Shown piece by piece: positions 17,210 to 25,450 of a stretch of DNA of 64,000 bases. The notes under the pieces are model-generated. The model was not told the origin of the DNA. It ran no database searches and saw only the letters and a list, made by a program, of their open reading frames with translations. The translations under genes and the position numbers were made by a program. Every line of letters begins with the position of its first letter. The first letter of the stretch is position 1. Origin of the DNA: UBA6182 sp964479585 (GTDB taxonomy: Bacteria; Bacillota_I; Bacilli_A; Erysipelotrichales; Erysipelotrichaceae); contig CAYZMP010000002.1 in assembly GCA_964479585.1 (NCBI GenBank), positions 33,721-97,720 of the forward strand, read 5' to 3'.

Positions 17210-18484
17210 TTATTGTTGAGCGTTTTCTTTAAGAAAGTCTAACGCTGATTTTAGTCGCCATTCTTTTAGGACTACTTCTTTATGAATAATTTGTTTTACT
17301 TGATCTAGTTCAATACCGTAATTTTTAGAAATCGCAGTATATTCTTCTTCAAGTTGTTCTTCAGTCGCTTCGAAGGCTTGCTCTTGAGCAATTGCTTCTA
17401 AAACTAAACGTAGTTTAATTTTCTTCTCAGCGTCTTTTGATAATTGTTCTTTTAAGAACTCTTCACTTTGACCTGTTAGTTGTGTGTAAAGTTCCAATGT
17501 GTAATTTTGTTGTTCAAGGCGTTGTTTGAAGTCTTCAAACATATGTTTGGTTTCATCTTCAATCATCACATCAGGAATTTCAACTTCACTTGGATCTACT
17601 ACTTTGCTTAACAGCTCTTCTTCAAAGGCTTGATTTGCCTCTTGTTCTTTACGTGTTGTTAAGTCATTCAATACATACTCTTTAAGTTGTTCAACACTTT
17701 CAACACCTTCTTTGGATAAGTCTTTAACAAACTCCTCGTTTAATTCAGGTAATTGACGTTTTTTAACTTCATGAACTTTAACTTTAAAGACAACCGGTGC
17801 TCCCGCTAAGTCAGCAACTTGATAATCTTCTGGGAAGGTTACATTGATATCTAATTCTTGTTCTTTTTTACTTCCTACTAATTGTTCTTCAAAACCAGGA
17901 ATAAAGCTGTTTGAACCTAACTCTAGTGGATAATTTTCACCTTTACCACCTTCAAAAGCAACATCTTCTTTAAATCCTTCAAAATCAATCACAACAGTAT
18001 CGCCATTTTCTGCAGCTTCTTCACTTACAACAAGTTCTGCAAAGTCATTACGAAGTCGATCCATTTCTTTCTCTAAATCACTGTCGTTTACTTCAATGGC
18101 TGGTTTTTCAACCTTCACACTTTGATAATCGCTTAATTTTACTTCAGGTTCTACAGGTACTGTAAAATCAAGAGTAATTGCTTCTTTTGATAATTCACTA
18201 ACATCTAAAGATGCTTGGCCTACAGGTTTTAAACCTTGTTCATTAACACCAAATTGGTATGCATCATTGGCAACCATATCGATTGCTTCATTAAAAATAG
18301 ACCCTTCGCCTATTTGTTTAACGACCAAATTCTTTGGTGCACTACCTTTTCTAAAACCATCGATTTGAACGTTTTTCGCAAGTTTATCCAATGCTTTTTC
18401 TTGAAGTTCTTGCCAACGATTTTTATCAAGGCTTACTTTTAATAATCCGGTTGATTTTTCATTTAACTGCCAAGTTGATTTCAT
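17210..18484 (-). CDS. tig: Trigger factor, ribosome-associated chaperone
   Basis: Binds nascent chains at the ribosome exit tunnel. The 424-aa protein has the ribosome-docking signature GFRKGSAPK near residue 45, a PPIase (FKBP-like) domain starting NGDTVVIDFEGF and a long helical C-terminal cradle. ATG at 18484 has AAGGAG just upstream; the longer reading from 18523 would start inside the CIRCE/promoter region. Its promoter overlaps a CIRCE operator, so HrcA probably represses it. Confidence 0.96.
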   Translation of the reverse strand: MKSTWQLNEKSTGLLKVSLDKNRWQELQEKALDKLAKNVQIDGFRKGSAPKNLVVKQIGEGSIFNEAIDMVANDAYQFGVNEQGLKPVGQASLDVSELSKEAITLDFTVPVEPEVKLSDYQSVKVEKPAIEVNDSDLEKEMDRLRNDFAELVVSEEAAENGDTVVIDFEGFKEDVAFEGGKGENYPLELGSNSFIPGFEEQLVGSKKEQELDINVTFPEDYQVADLAGAPVVFKVKVHEVKKRQLPELNEEFVKDLSKEGVESVEQLKEYVLNDLTTRKEQEANQAFEEELLSKVVDPSEVEIPDVMIEDETKHMFEDFKQRLEQQNYTLELYTQLTGQSEEFLKEQLSKDAEKKIKLRLVLEAIAQEQAFEATEEQLEEEYTAISKNYGIELDQVKQIIHKEVVLKEWRLKSALDFLKENAQQ

Positions 18485-18508
18485 ATTTTCTCCTTTTTTT
18501 CTTGTACT

Positions 18509-18536
18509 ATTATACCACATCAATTAGCACTGTCAA
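18509..18536 (-). promoter_or_regulatory. Promoter of tig
   Basis: TTGACA (18531-18536), a 16-bp spacer and TATAAT (18509-18514) on the minus strand. The -35 hexamer lies inside the CIRCE element. Confidence 0.85.
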
Positions 18537-18550
18537 TTAATGAGTGCTAA
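18524..18550. promoter_or_regulatory. CIRCE element (HrcA operator) at tig
   Basis: TTAGCACTG, nine bases, GAGTGCTAA. This matches the CIRCE consensus (TTAGCACTC-N9-GAGTGCTAA) with one arm mismatch. It covers the tig -35 hexamer and the stop region of the upstream gene. Confidence 0.9.
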
Positions 18551-19241
18551 AGGATTTCAACTTCTCCACCATCGAGTCATCGATGTTGTATTGCTTTTTG
18601 ATGCTTTGCCATAAGTCTTCATCACCCACAGCAAGCAATACGGCTTGAATGATGGCATATCCAATAGGATACACATCATCTTCTTCAAGTGCTAGTGGTT
18701 GTCTCATTAAGGCTTCACTTACTAACAATTGATTAGCCATCATCATAACACTTGGATTGTCATTTTCAAAGTGTTCTGATATGAGAGTTTCAATCGCTTT
18801 GTATCCATCGCTTTCATACACACTCATCACATACACAGGATTAAACTCAATGCGTAATGAATCTTTGTGTATCACAAAGGTATGATTGATTTGTTGTTGA
18901 ATAAGAAGCTCGATTAATAACCCACTAATGAGTTCATCACTATTTTGTGTAAACACTTGTTGAATCGCATCCTTATGGTTAATTAGCGCATACTGCTCTA
19001 AATGACTTAAAGCAAGCAAGGGATTGTCTTGTTCTAACAACATACTAAAACAACGTTTTGCATCAATCGACTTACTAATTGGTGATTGTGATGCTTTAAT
19101 TTCGAGTTTATAAGCCATGTACTGCTCATAAAATCCAGCAGGTAAATATGGCTGTGCAAGCTCACTTTCAATAAGAGGTAGTGCTTGTTTGTACTCTTTT
19201 TTTTTCATTAAGGCATCAATCTTTGCTTTAAATTCATCCAT
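18537..19241 (-). CDS. DUF3196-like helical protein
   Basis: A 234-aa soluble, largely helical protein. The N-terminal third (residues 1-90) resembles TPR-type helical pairs (MKKKEYKQALPLIESEL; RCFSMLLEQDNPLLALSHLEQY). The acidic C-terminal half resembles the DUF3196 family found in Mycoplasma and relatives; this match is from memory and tentative. Function is unknown. It is upstream of tig in the same direction, and its last four codons overlap the CIRCE element, so its 3' end is under operator constraint. Confidence 0.65.
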   Translation of the reverse strand: MDEFKAKIDALMKKKEYKQALPLIESELAQPYLPAGFYEQYMAYKLEIKASQSPISKSIDAKRCFSMLLEQDNPLLALSHLEQYALINHKDAIQQVFTQNSDELISGLLIELLIQQQINHTFVIHKDSLRIEFNPVYVMSVYESDGYKAIETLISEHFENDNPSVMMMANQLLVSEALMRQPLALEEDDVYPIGYAIIQAVLLAVGDEDLWQSIKKQYNIDDSMVEKLKSFSTH

Positions 19242-19267
19242 CTTCTAACCTCTTTGCCTATTATACA

Positions 19268-20488
19268 TTAAACAACACGATTATACACGGCAGATACATG
19301 CTTTTTGTTGGCGTAAATAAAGATGAAAAACGCTATCAATCCAATCACACTCATAAAGATGATTATATCGGTATACACAAACCATTCCCCAACATAACCA
19401 GCAAATAGTCGGCCAATAATCATGCCAGTTGCGGTCATAATTTGATAAAAGCCATTAATTCGACCACGCTTTTCAGCAGGTACATAACTTTGTACCGATG
19501 ACATCCGTATATTAAAGGAATTAATCGACAATATGCCTGATATGACTTGTACCACTAACATAAGTGGATATGGCACTAACAACAAAATCGCATTTAAAAA
19601 ATTCAATGAAAAATACACGATTGCCGCAACCATAAATCGTTTGTTGGTTTCTACTTTAAGGACATAATGCATAAGACCACCAATTAAACGACCTACTGTT
19701 ATAAAGGATATAGCCCACGCATAATGATTCACAGTTAAGGTAGGATGATTTTCAAAGAAAGGATACATAAGCACATTGAGTCCTTCACCCGCCATCATAA
19801 ACACAAAGAAAAACAAGAAAATCGAAAGTAATCCCTTCTCTTTCGATAAGTAACTAAACCCCTCTGAAACCATTGCTTTAAATGACTGTGCACCAATCGC
19901 TAAGTTGTTTAAGTGTTTTTCTTGTAGTTGAATTTGCATTTCAAATAGTGAGGCAATGATAAGCAAGATACCTTCTATTAAAAAGATACCGGCAGGACCG
20001 TATCGATTAAATAAGACTGCTGCCACGGGAAACATAATCGTGTTTACGGTTGGATAAATAAGAGAACTAACTGCATACCCTTTTTGCATCATCTTATCTG
20101 GAATCAACTCAGGAAAGAGTGATTCATACGCAATATGATACACAACCCCATTGCTTGCTATGACAATTCCCAATACTAAATAAGCTGTGTAATTAAAGTA
20201 TCCGTCTTTTGTTGCATAAGCAATAAGTAAAAACAACACACCCATTAATAAATCAGACAGTACAATAATTTTCTTACGTGAAAATTTATCAATAATCGGT
20301 CCAACTAGCAGAGGTAGCAATATATTTGGCAACATGATGGTAGCTGAAAAGATCGCCGATAACATCGTCGATTGTGTCTGATTATAAATAAGCACACTAA
20401 GTGCAAAGTTTAACCCAACACCACCAATTGCTGAAATGATTTTTCCTATGGTAATGGTTGTGTAGTTTTTAGTCCATAAGGTTTGCAT
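19268..20488 (-). CDS. Major facilitator superfamily transporter
   Basis: A 406-aa membrane protein with about 12 hydrophobic helices. The MFS loop 2-3 motif appears as GPIIDKFSRKKIIVLSD, and a related loop occurs in the second half (PAEKRGRINGFYQI). The pattern is close to the multidrug or macrolide efflux (MefE-like) group. The substrate cannot be read from sequence. It has a good sigma-A promoter; the IS lies immediately upstream of it and may affect regulation. Confidence 0.88.
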   Translation of the reverse strand: MQTLWTKNYTTITIGKIISAIGGVGLNFALSVLIYNQTQSTMLSAIFSATIMLPNILLPLLVGPIIDKFSRKKIIVLSDLLMGVLFLLIAYATKDGYFNYTAYLVLGIVIASNGVVYHIAYESLFPELIPDKMMQKGYAVSSLIYPTVNTIMFPVAAVLFNRYGPAGIFLIEGILLIIASLFEMQIQLQEKHLNNLAIGAQSFKAMVSEGFSYLSKEKGLLSIFLFFFVFMMAGEGLNVLMYPFFENHPTLTVNHYAWAISFITVGRLIGGLMHYVLKVETNKRFMVAAIVYFSLNFLNAILLLVPYPLMLVVQVISGILSINSFNIRMSSVQSYVPAEKRGRINGFYQIMTATGMIIGRLFAGYVGEWFVYTDIIIFMSVIGLIAFFIFIYANKKHVSAVYNRVV

Positions 20489-20521
20489 ATTTTTCCTCTT
20501 TTAATGCTTTTAAGCCTTACA

Positions 20522-20550
20522 AATATACCAAAGATAGCGTGTTTATTCAA
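20522..20550 (-). promoter_or_regulatory. Promoter of the MFS gene
   Basis: TTGAAT (20545-20550), a 17-bp spacer and TATATT (20522-20527) on the minus strand. The direct repeat at the IS edge begins 5 bp upstream of the -35 hexamer. Confidence 0.75.
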
Positions 20551-20554
20551 TAAA

Positions 20555-20579
20555 ATATCCACTATTTATTAAAATAAAT
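20555..20579 (+). repeat. 25-bp direct repeat, left copy (candidate target duplication)
   Basis: Identical over 25 bp to 21708-21732 and directly abutting the left IS end. It contains ATTTATT-AA-AATAAAT, a perfect inverted repeat with a 2-bp centre, which may be a regulatory site of the MFS promoter or a preferred target. Confidence 0.85.
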
Positions 20580-20604
20580 TGTAGAGTTACAATTGATGTG
20601 AGAC
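20580..20604 (+). repeat. Left terminal inverted repeat of the IS
   Basis: Starts TGTAGAGTTA and ends GATGTGAGAC. It pairs with 21683-21707. Confidence 0.88.
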
Positions 20605-20682
20605 TTTCCAACTAAAAATAGAAAAGCGAATGGAATCCTGTAAAATAGAGTTACGACACTTTATAGAAAGGAAACCAATCGC

Positions 20683-21657
20683 ATGTCTATTATAACTCAC
20701 TCTCAACGTTTTTTGCCCCATGAACTACACACTCGTTTCTATGCTTGTAAACTTTATTCTCAAAACAACGTTTCTGTTGCCTTCGTCACTCGACGATATA
20801 AAATATCGAAATCTTCGTTAATGCGCTGGATGAAGCGTTTTGATGGGACGAAACAATCACTTATGGATAAATCACACTGTCCACACTCGAAGCACCCTAA
20901 TGCACATACAGATCAAGAAATTGAATGGATTAATAACTATCTAAGGCGAAACCCCAACATCTCCATGATTGAACTCTATGGTAAGCTCAGAATTAATCGA
21001 GGATATTCAAGACATCCAAGCTCACTCTTTCGTTTTCTTCGTAAACAAGGTTATTACACACAACCCAAACCTAAGAAGAAACCGTACAAACCACAGCCAT
21101 ACAACACGCCTAAAGCTGCTGGAATCAAATGGCAATGTGATGTTAAACATGTTCCTAAACACTGCAAATCACCGACACTACTTCATGATCAGAAGTTCTA
21201 TCAATACACCATGATTGATGAAGCCTCTAGAGAGAGATTTATATATCACTATGATGAACACTCTAGCTACTCTAGCGTTGATTTTGTACAACGGGCTATT
21301 GCTTACTTTGGTTATCAACCATATACCATTCAAACCGACAATGGCTTTGAATTTACTCATACTACCAATACTGATCGAACTCATCCATTTGATATTCTAC
21401 TAGATCATCTTGGTATCAAACATAAATTGATTCGTCCAAGAACACCTAGACATAATGGTAAAGTGGAACGTTCTCATCGAAATGATAACACTCGTTTTTA
21501 CCAAAATCTTAAGTTTTACTCTTTAGAAGATTTACGTGAACAAGCAAAACGTTACCTCTCTCGTTCAAACAACATACCCATGGCAACTCTTGGTTATCTA
21601 ACACCTCTTGAGATGAGAGAAAAATTACTTAACCAATTTAAATACTATTTTACATGA
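20683..21657 (+). CDS. IS481-like DDE transposase
   Basis: A 324-aa integrase-fold transposase. The N-terminal helix-turn-helix (VTRRYKISKSSLMRWMKRFDG) would bind the IS ends. The catalytic triad is visible as Asp in WQCDVKHV, Asp in IQTDNGFEF and Glu in HNGKVERSHR. A single frame with no slippage site argues against the two-frame IS3 layout. A ribosome site AAAGGAAA precedes the ATG. The frame is intact, so the element is potentially active. Confidence 0.93.
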   Translation: MSIITHSQRFLPHELHTRFYACKLYSQNNVSVAFVTRRYKISKSSLMRWMKRFDGTKQSLMDKSHCPHSKHPNAHTDQEIEWINNYLRRNPNISMIELYGKLRINRGYSRHPSSLFRFLRKQGYYTQPKPKKKPYKPQPYNTPKAAGIKWQCDVKHVPKHCKSPTLLHDQKFYQYTMIDEASRERFIYHYDEHSSYSSVDFVQRAIAYFGYQPYTIQTDNGFEFTHTTNTDRTHPFDILLDHLGIKHKLIRPRTPRHNGKVERSHRNDNTRFYQNLKFYSLEDLREQAKRYLSRSNNIPMATLGYLTPLEMREKLLNQFKYYFT

Positions 21658-21682
21658 TGAGACTTTAATTTTTAAGAATTTG

Positions 21683-21707
21683 GTCTCACATCATTTACAA
21701 GTGTACA
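21683..21707 (-). repeat. Right terminal inverted repeat of the IS
   Basis: The reverse complement starts TGTACACTTG and ends GATGTGAGAC. It matches the left end at 20 of 25 positions. Confidence 0.88.
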
Positions 21708-21732
21708 ATATCCACTATTTATTAAAATAAAT
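21708..21732 (+). repeat. 25-bp direct repeat, right copy (candidate target duplication)
   Basis: Identical to 20555-20579 and begins at the base after the right IS end. The sequence differs immediately outside the repeat. Confidence 0.85.
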
Positions 21733-21770
21733 AAACAACATACATTTTTAACTGCGTTAGTTGCATTATT

Positions 21771-21791
21771 AAAAAAACCCACACTTGTGGG
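21771..21791 (-). terminator. Terminator of the tRNA-Arg gene
   Basis: On the minus strand CCCACA-AG-TGTGGG followed by seven T. Confidence 0.88.
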
Positions 21792-21805
21792 CTTAAGTCT
21801 TTAGA

Positions 21806-21882
21806 TGGCGTCCACGGAGAGACTCGAACTCCCGACCGTGCGCTTAGAAGGCGCATGCTCTATCCAACTGAGCTACGTGGAC
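21806..21882 (-). tRNA. tRNA-Arg(UCU)
   Basis: A 77-nt cloverleaf with the CCA end encoded. The acceptor stem GTCCACG pairs with CGTGGAC; the D arm is GCTCAGTTGGATAGAGC. The anticodon stem TGCGC/GCGCA holds loop CTTCTAA, giving anticodon TCT at 21846-21848. The T loop TTCGAGT is standard. It reads AGA/AGG codons and has its own promoter and terminator. Confidence 0.97.
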
Positions 21883-21900
21883 ATGTGTTAGTGCCAATCT

Positions 21901-21929
21901 ATAATAGCAAAATTACGGTCTTGATGCAA
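21901..21929 (-). promoter_or_regulatory. Promoter of tRNA-Arg
   Basis: TTGCAT (21924-21929), 17-bp spacer ending in TGC, then TATTAT (21901-21906) on the minus strand. Confidence 0.78.
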
Positions 21930-21965
21930 TAACACAAACAAAAAAGTTGTAAGTATCCAATCTTG

Positions 21966-22393
21966 TTATAGTTTGGTAACTTTTTTAGCTGCTTTACAAC
22001 GATAACCTAACTCTTTATAAAAGGATTCTAAGTGCAAAGGTGATATGTAAGTGTTTGTGTTGAATTTATTGTTGTAAGAATACGTTACTTTAATTCTTCT
22101 TTTTGATAGAGCCATCGACGACCAAAAGTTTTCGACAATTTCTAAAGCAACTACATGATCATAATTAATTCGTTCTTTAAGTGGTCCAAAACGAATAAAC
22201 AGTTGATTTTCTAATAGCGTATAGGAGTTAAAACTATATATATTGACACAAAAAAAGCATTTATTGCAAACAGTAGTATTACGTTAATAATCATTGAATC
22301 ACTTTCAAGTTGTAAAAAACTAACAATCGATAACATAATAACTACCAATAACACTAATGCATAAATGACATCTATTCTTGAACGTTCTTTCAT
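21966..22393 (-). pseudogene. Frameshifted two-helix membrane protein with bacterial PH-like domain
   Basis: The first frame starts at 22393 after AAGGGGAAAG and encodes 60 aa with two membrane helices, then stops at 22211. The rest of the gene continues in another frame from about 22250 to the TAA at 21966. It reads YTLLENQLFIRFGPLKERI, then SMALSKRRIKVTY and ISPLHLESFYKEL, the pattern of small YyaB-like PH-domain membrane proteins. Adding one base to the seven-T run at 22250-22256 (minus strand) would restore one 142-aa protein. This is either a true mutation, a sequencing error in the homopolymer, or slippage-controlled expression. Function is unknown. Confidence 0.8.
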
Positions 22394-22470
22394 ACTTTCC
22401 CCTTAAAAATCTGAATGACGGATAATTAAAACGATGGTAAACAATAAATAAAATGTAAGAACAAATGTAT

Positions 22471-22938
22471 TTATCGTTTTAAATTTTTTCTTGTTACTTT
22501 TAGATTATCATCTTCAATACTTAGTAATGCGTAACATGCTGGAGATTGATCACGGTTATACGATAAAGCACCAGGACTTATTAGTCGTATACCATCTACT
22601 TCCTTATCATAAAATGTATGATAATGACCAAACAAGACAACATCTGCTTGCACACTTTTTGCTTTTTTAACAAGGGCACTATCACGCTTAAACATCATTA
22701 CTTGATGTGAATGAATCACTAAAAAAGTAAATCCTTCAAATGATAAGACACGATGCTCAGGATAATCATAATAATAATCATTGTTTCCTTTAACCGAAAC
22801 AAAAGGATTCATTTTTTCAGGTGGCATTTCACTATCACCACAATCAATGTAGGCAAACACATCATAATGAGTGCTTATTACTTGCTCAAGAGCATGTTTT
22901 CTACCATGTACATCGGATGTCACTACAATTTGTGTCAT
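22471..22938 (-). CDS. YfcE/MJ0936-type metallophosphoesterase
   Basis: A 155-aa calcineurin-like phosphodiesterase. Metal ligands are visible in VTSDVHGR, DCGD, GNND and GHYHTFY, the standard order for the family. It overlaps the end of murI by 4 nt. In Bacillus racE is followed by ysnA (RdgB-type NTPase) and ysnB, to which this gene corresponds; the middle gene is missing here. The substrate is unknown. Confidence 0.92.
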   Translation of the reverse strand: MTQIVVTSDVHGRKHALEQVISTHYDVFAYIDCGDSEMPPEKMNPFVSVKGNNDYYYDYPEHRVLSFEGFTFLVIHSHQVMMFKRDSALVKKAKSVQADVVLFGHYHTFYDKEVDGIRLISPGALSYNRDQSPACYALLSIEDDNLKVTRKNLKR

Positions 22939-23684
22939 ATTGATACCTCAACTACTTCTTCATGTGCATTAAACAACACGTGAAGTTGTCGTTGCAACAC
23001 TTGTGCACTAGCACTAGTTAATATTGTTGAATCACCAATGTTGTTTTCTAACCAATCTTTGTTTGCTAAAACCATTGCTTGTGTGGAGTCGATATACACA
23101 ACATCTTTGCATGCTTTAAACTCATTAATGACTAATGGATAGTGTGTGCATCCAAGTAAGATGGTATCTACTTCTTTGCACTGATTACATAATGTCGCAA
23201 CATAATGTGCAATTGTTTGCTTATCGGCTAAACCTTCAATATAATCCACTAAATCATGAGCAATAACTTCGACTACTTCACTATTAGGAAATCTTTTTGC
23301 TATTTCGTTTTTATACACATGTGAAAAAATGTTTGCTTGTGTCGCAACCACGGCAATTTTACTTGTTTCTTGTATTTGATTGACAGTTGCATCTATCACA
23401 CCACGAATGGCAATTTCTGGGTATTTCTCTTGCATGTCTTTTAGTAATAAACTACTTGTTGTGTTACACGCTAACAATAGATGACGTACTCCTTGTGCAA
23501 GAAAAAACTCAATGTTCTTTGATGTAATGTCATAAAGTTGTTCTTTGCTTTTTGGTCCATATGGACTGTTATATTGATCGGCCAATATCATCAGTGGTGC
23601 TTTTGGGTATGCTTTTTTTAACCCATAATAAATGGTAAAGCCACCCAACCCTGAATCAATTAACCCAATGGTTTTTTGCTTCAT
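22935..23684 (-). CDS. murI: Glutamate racemase
   Basis: Makes D-glutamate for peptidoglycan. The 249-aa protein shows DSGLGG at the N-terminus and the two catalytic cysteines in ACNTTSS and GCTHYP. Its presence argues for peptidoglycan precursor synthesis and against a fully wall-less organism, though D-glutamate could serve other uses. It overlaps uvrC and the phosphodiesterase by 4 nt each. Confidence 0.95.
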   Translation of the reverse strand: MKQKTIGLIDSGLGGFTIYYGLKKAYPKAPLMILADQYNSPYGPKSKEQLYDITSKNIEFFLAQGVRHLLLACNTTSSLLLKDMQEKYPEIAIRGVIDATVNQIQETSKIAVVATQANIFSHVYKNEIAKRFPNSEVVEVIAHDLVDYIEGLADKQTIAHYVATLCNQCKEVDTILLGCTHYPLVINEFKACKDVVYIDSTQAMVLANKDWLENNIGDSTILTSASAQVLQRQLHVLFNAHEEVVEVSI

Positions 23685-25450
23685 AAATCATTGTCCTTAT
23701 TTTTTTCATGGAAGAATTGTATCACATTTAGAGCAATCTGTTGTGGTAAAACATCACACAGTTGCTCAAGTGTTGCTTCTTTAATTGCTTTAAATGAACC
23801 AAAGTGTTTTAACAGTTGTTTCTTTCTTGTTGGTCCTATTCCTTCTATCTCATCTAACAAGGAAGAGGTTTGTGCTTTTGATCGTAATTGTCGATGATAA
23901 TTTATTGCAAAACGATGGACTTCTTCTTGTATTTTATACAACAACTGATACAAAGGATCATCCACAAGCAATCGTATGCTTGAACCATCTTCTAACACAA
24001 GAAAAGATGTTTTATGATGTGCATCTTTACTTAATCCAATTAGTGGTGTTGTAATTTGCAAGGATTGCAACACTTTAGAGATCGCATTTACTTGAGAAAT
24101 TCCACCATCCACCACAAGTACATCACTCATTGGTTGTTTCTCTTTTAATGATCGTACAACTCGTCGATACACCATTTCACTTAAGGAAGCCACATCATCA
24201 TTGTCATGATGAAGCTTGTACTTACGATACTGGTTTTTATCAAAACGGTTTTCTTTATACACAACCATTGCTCCAACAGAAAAGGTTCCACTAATGTGAG
24301 AAACATCAAACATTTCTATTTGCTGGATTGGACCACGTTGTAGTAAGTGCTCTAAATGTTCTAATCCTTTATCAGTTTGAACATTATCCACACTTGGTTG
24401 TAAAAAGAGTGTTAAGTGAGTTTGTGCATTTTGTGCAATACTAGCTAGTAACTCTTTTTTAAATCCACGTTGTGGAACACTAACTTCTATGTTTAATATT
24501 TGTGCTAACAACGATGCATCTAGTGATGCTGGCACATAAAGCTGTTTTGGTTTTGGTTGTTCACTATAAAAATGAATAATAGCACTTGTAATTTCTTCAA
24601 TCGGATCATCGATAATTGAAAATACGGTTGCTGTTTTTTCAAATAGCTTGCCTTCTTTAATGACAAAATGCAACAAGCTTACCATTCCATGATCAATGGT
24701 GAAATTGACCATGTCTTGACTTTGGTTCATATGTACGCCTGATTGTTTTTCACTTATATAATGGATGGCAGAAATTTTATCTCGATAAGTTGCCGCAAGC
24801 TCATAATCTAATGACGCTACTGCAGCTTCCATCTTTCTTTGATAGTCACTTACAACATGTTGTGCTTGTCCTTTTAATAAGGCGATTATATTTGCAATGT
24901 GCACTTGGTAGGATTGTTGATCAATAAATCCTTCACATGGGCCATCACATTGTTTAATGTGGTAATACAAACATACTTTGTTTGGTAGTTTTGTGCATTT
25001 TCTTATAGGAAACAGTTCATGAATAAGACGATGAACTTCTCGTGCAGCTTTTGCATCGGGATAAGGTCCAAAGTATTTTGCTTTTTTATCCTTTTTTCGA
25101 TCACGAACCACCAATACTTTTGAAAATTTTTCATGGGTGATTTTAATCATTGGATAACTCTTATCATCCATAAACAAAATATTGTACGTTGGTCGATGTT
25201 TTTTAATTAAGTCAATTTCTAAAAGCAACGCTTCTTTTTCATTAAGTGTCACAATAACATCAAGATCGTCAATCTCACTAACTAATTTTTGAGTTTTTCC
25301 TTCGTGAGGGCGTTGAAAATATTGATGAACACGTTTGGCAATGTTTTTGGCTTTACCGACATAAATGATGTTTTGATGTTCATCTTTAAATAAATAACAA
25401 CCAGACTCACTAGGCAACAAAGAAAGCTTGCTTTTTAAGGCATCATTCAT
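23681..25450 (-). CDS. uvrC: Excinuclease ABC subunit C
   Basis: Makes the dual incisions of nucleotide excision repair. The 589-aa protein has the N-terminal GIY-YIG nuclease (GCYLFKDEHQNIIYVGKAKN), the four-cysteine patch (KCTKLPNKVCLYYHIKQCDGPC spans it), the UVR helix that contacts UvrB (EAAVASLDYELAATYRD), the RNase H-like nuclease domain (MFDVSHISG, VVDGG) and C-terminal helix-hairpin-helix motifs (IEGIGPTRKKQLLKHFG). It overlaps both neighbours by 4 nt. Confidence 0.97.
   Translation of the reverse strand: MNDALKSKLSLLPSESGCYLFKDEHQNIIYVGKAKNIAKRVHQYFQRPHEGKTQKLVSEIDDLDVIVTLNEKEALLLEIDLIKKHRPTYNILFMDDKSYPMIKITHEKFSKVLVVRDRKKDKKAKYFGPYPDAKAAREVHRLIHELFPIRKCTKLPNKVCLYYHIKQCDGPCEGFIDQQSYQVHIANIIALLKGQAQHVVSDYQRKMEAAVASLDYELAATYRDKISAIHYISEKQSGVHMNQSQDMVNFTIDHGMVSLLHFVIKEGKLFEKTATVFSIIDDPIEEITSAIIHFYSEQPKPKQLYVPASLDASLLAQILNIEVSVPQRGFKKELLASIAQNAQTHLTLFLQPSVDNVQTDKGLEHLEHLLQRGPIQQIEMFDVSHISGTFSVGAMVVYKENRFDKNQYRKYKLHHDNDDVASLSEMVYRRVVRSLKEKQPMSDVLVVDGGISQVNAISKVLQSLQITTPLIGLSKDAHHKTSFLVLEDGSSIRLLVDDPLYQLLYKIQEEVHRFAINYHRQLRSKAQTSSLLDEIEGIGPTRKKQLLKHFGSFKAIKEATLEQLCDVLPQQIALNVIQFFHEKNKDNDL

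Larger units (their letters stand above)
20580..21707 (+). mobile_element. IS481-like insertion sequence, 1128 bp, intact
   Basis: Bounded by imperfect 25-bp terminal inverted repeats that match at 20 positions and begin 5'-TGTA on both ends. It carries one intact transposase gene. Exact 25-bp direct repeats abut both ends. The identical flanks and the open reading frame suggest recent insertion. Family assignment rests on the DDE layout and the TGT...ACA ends; a related IS3-like or unclassified family is possible. Confidence 0.9.

Noticed and set aside
20580..21707. IS3-family element with a frameshifted orfAB
   Set aside because: A single uninterrupted frame contains both the helix-turn-helix and the complete DDE triad.
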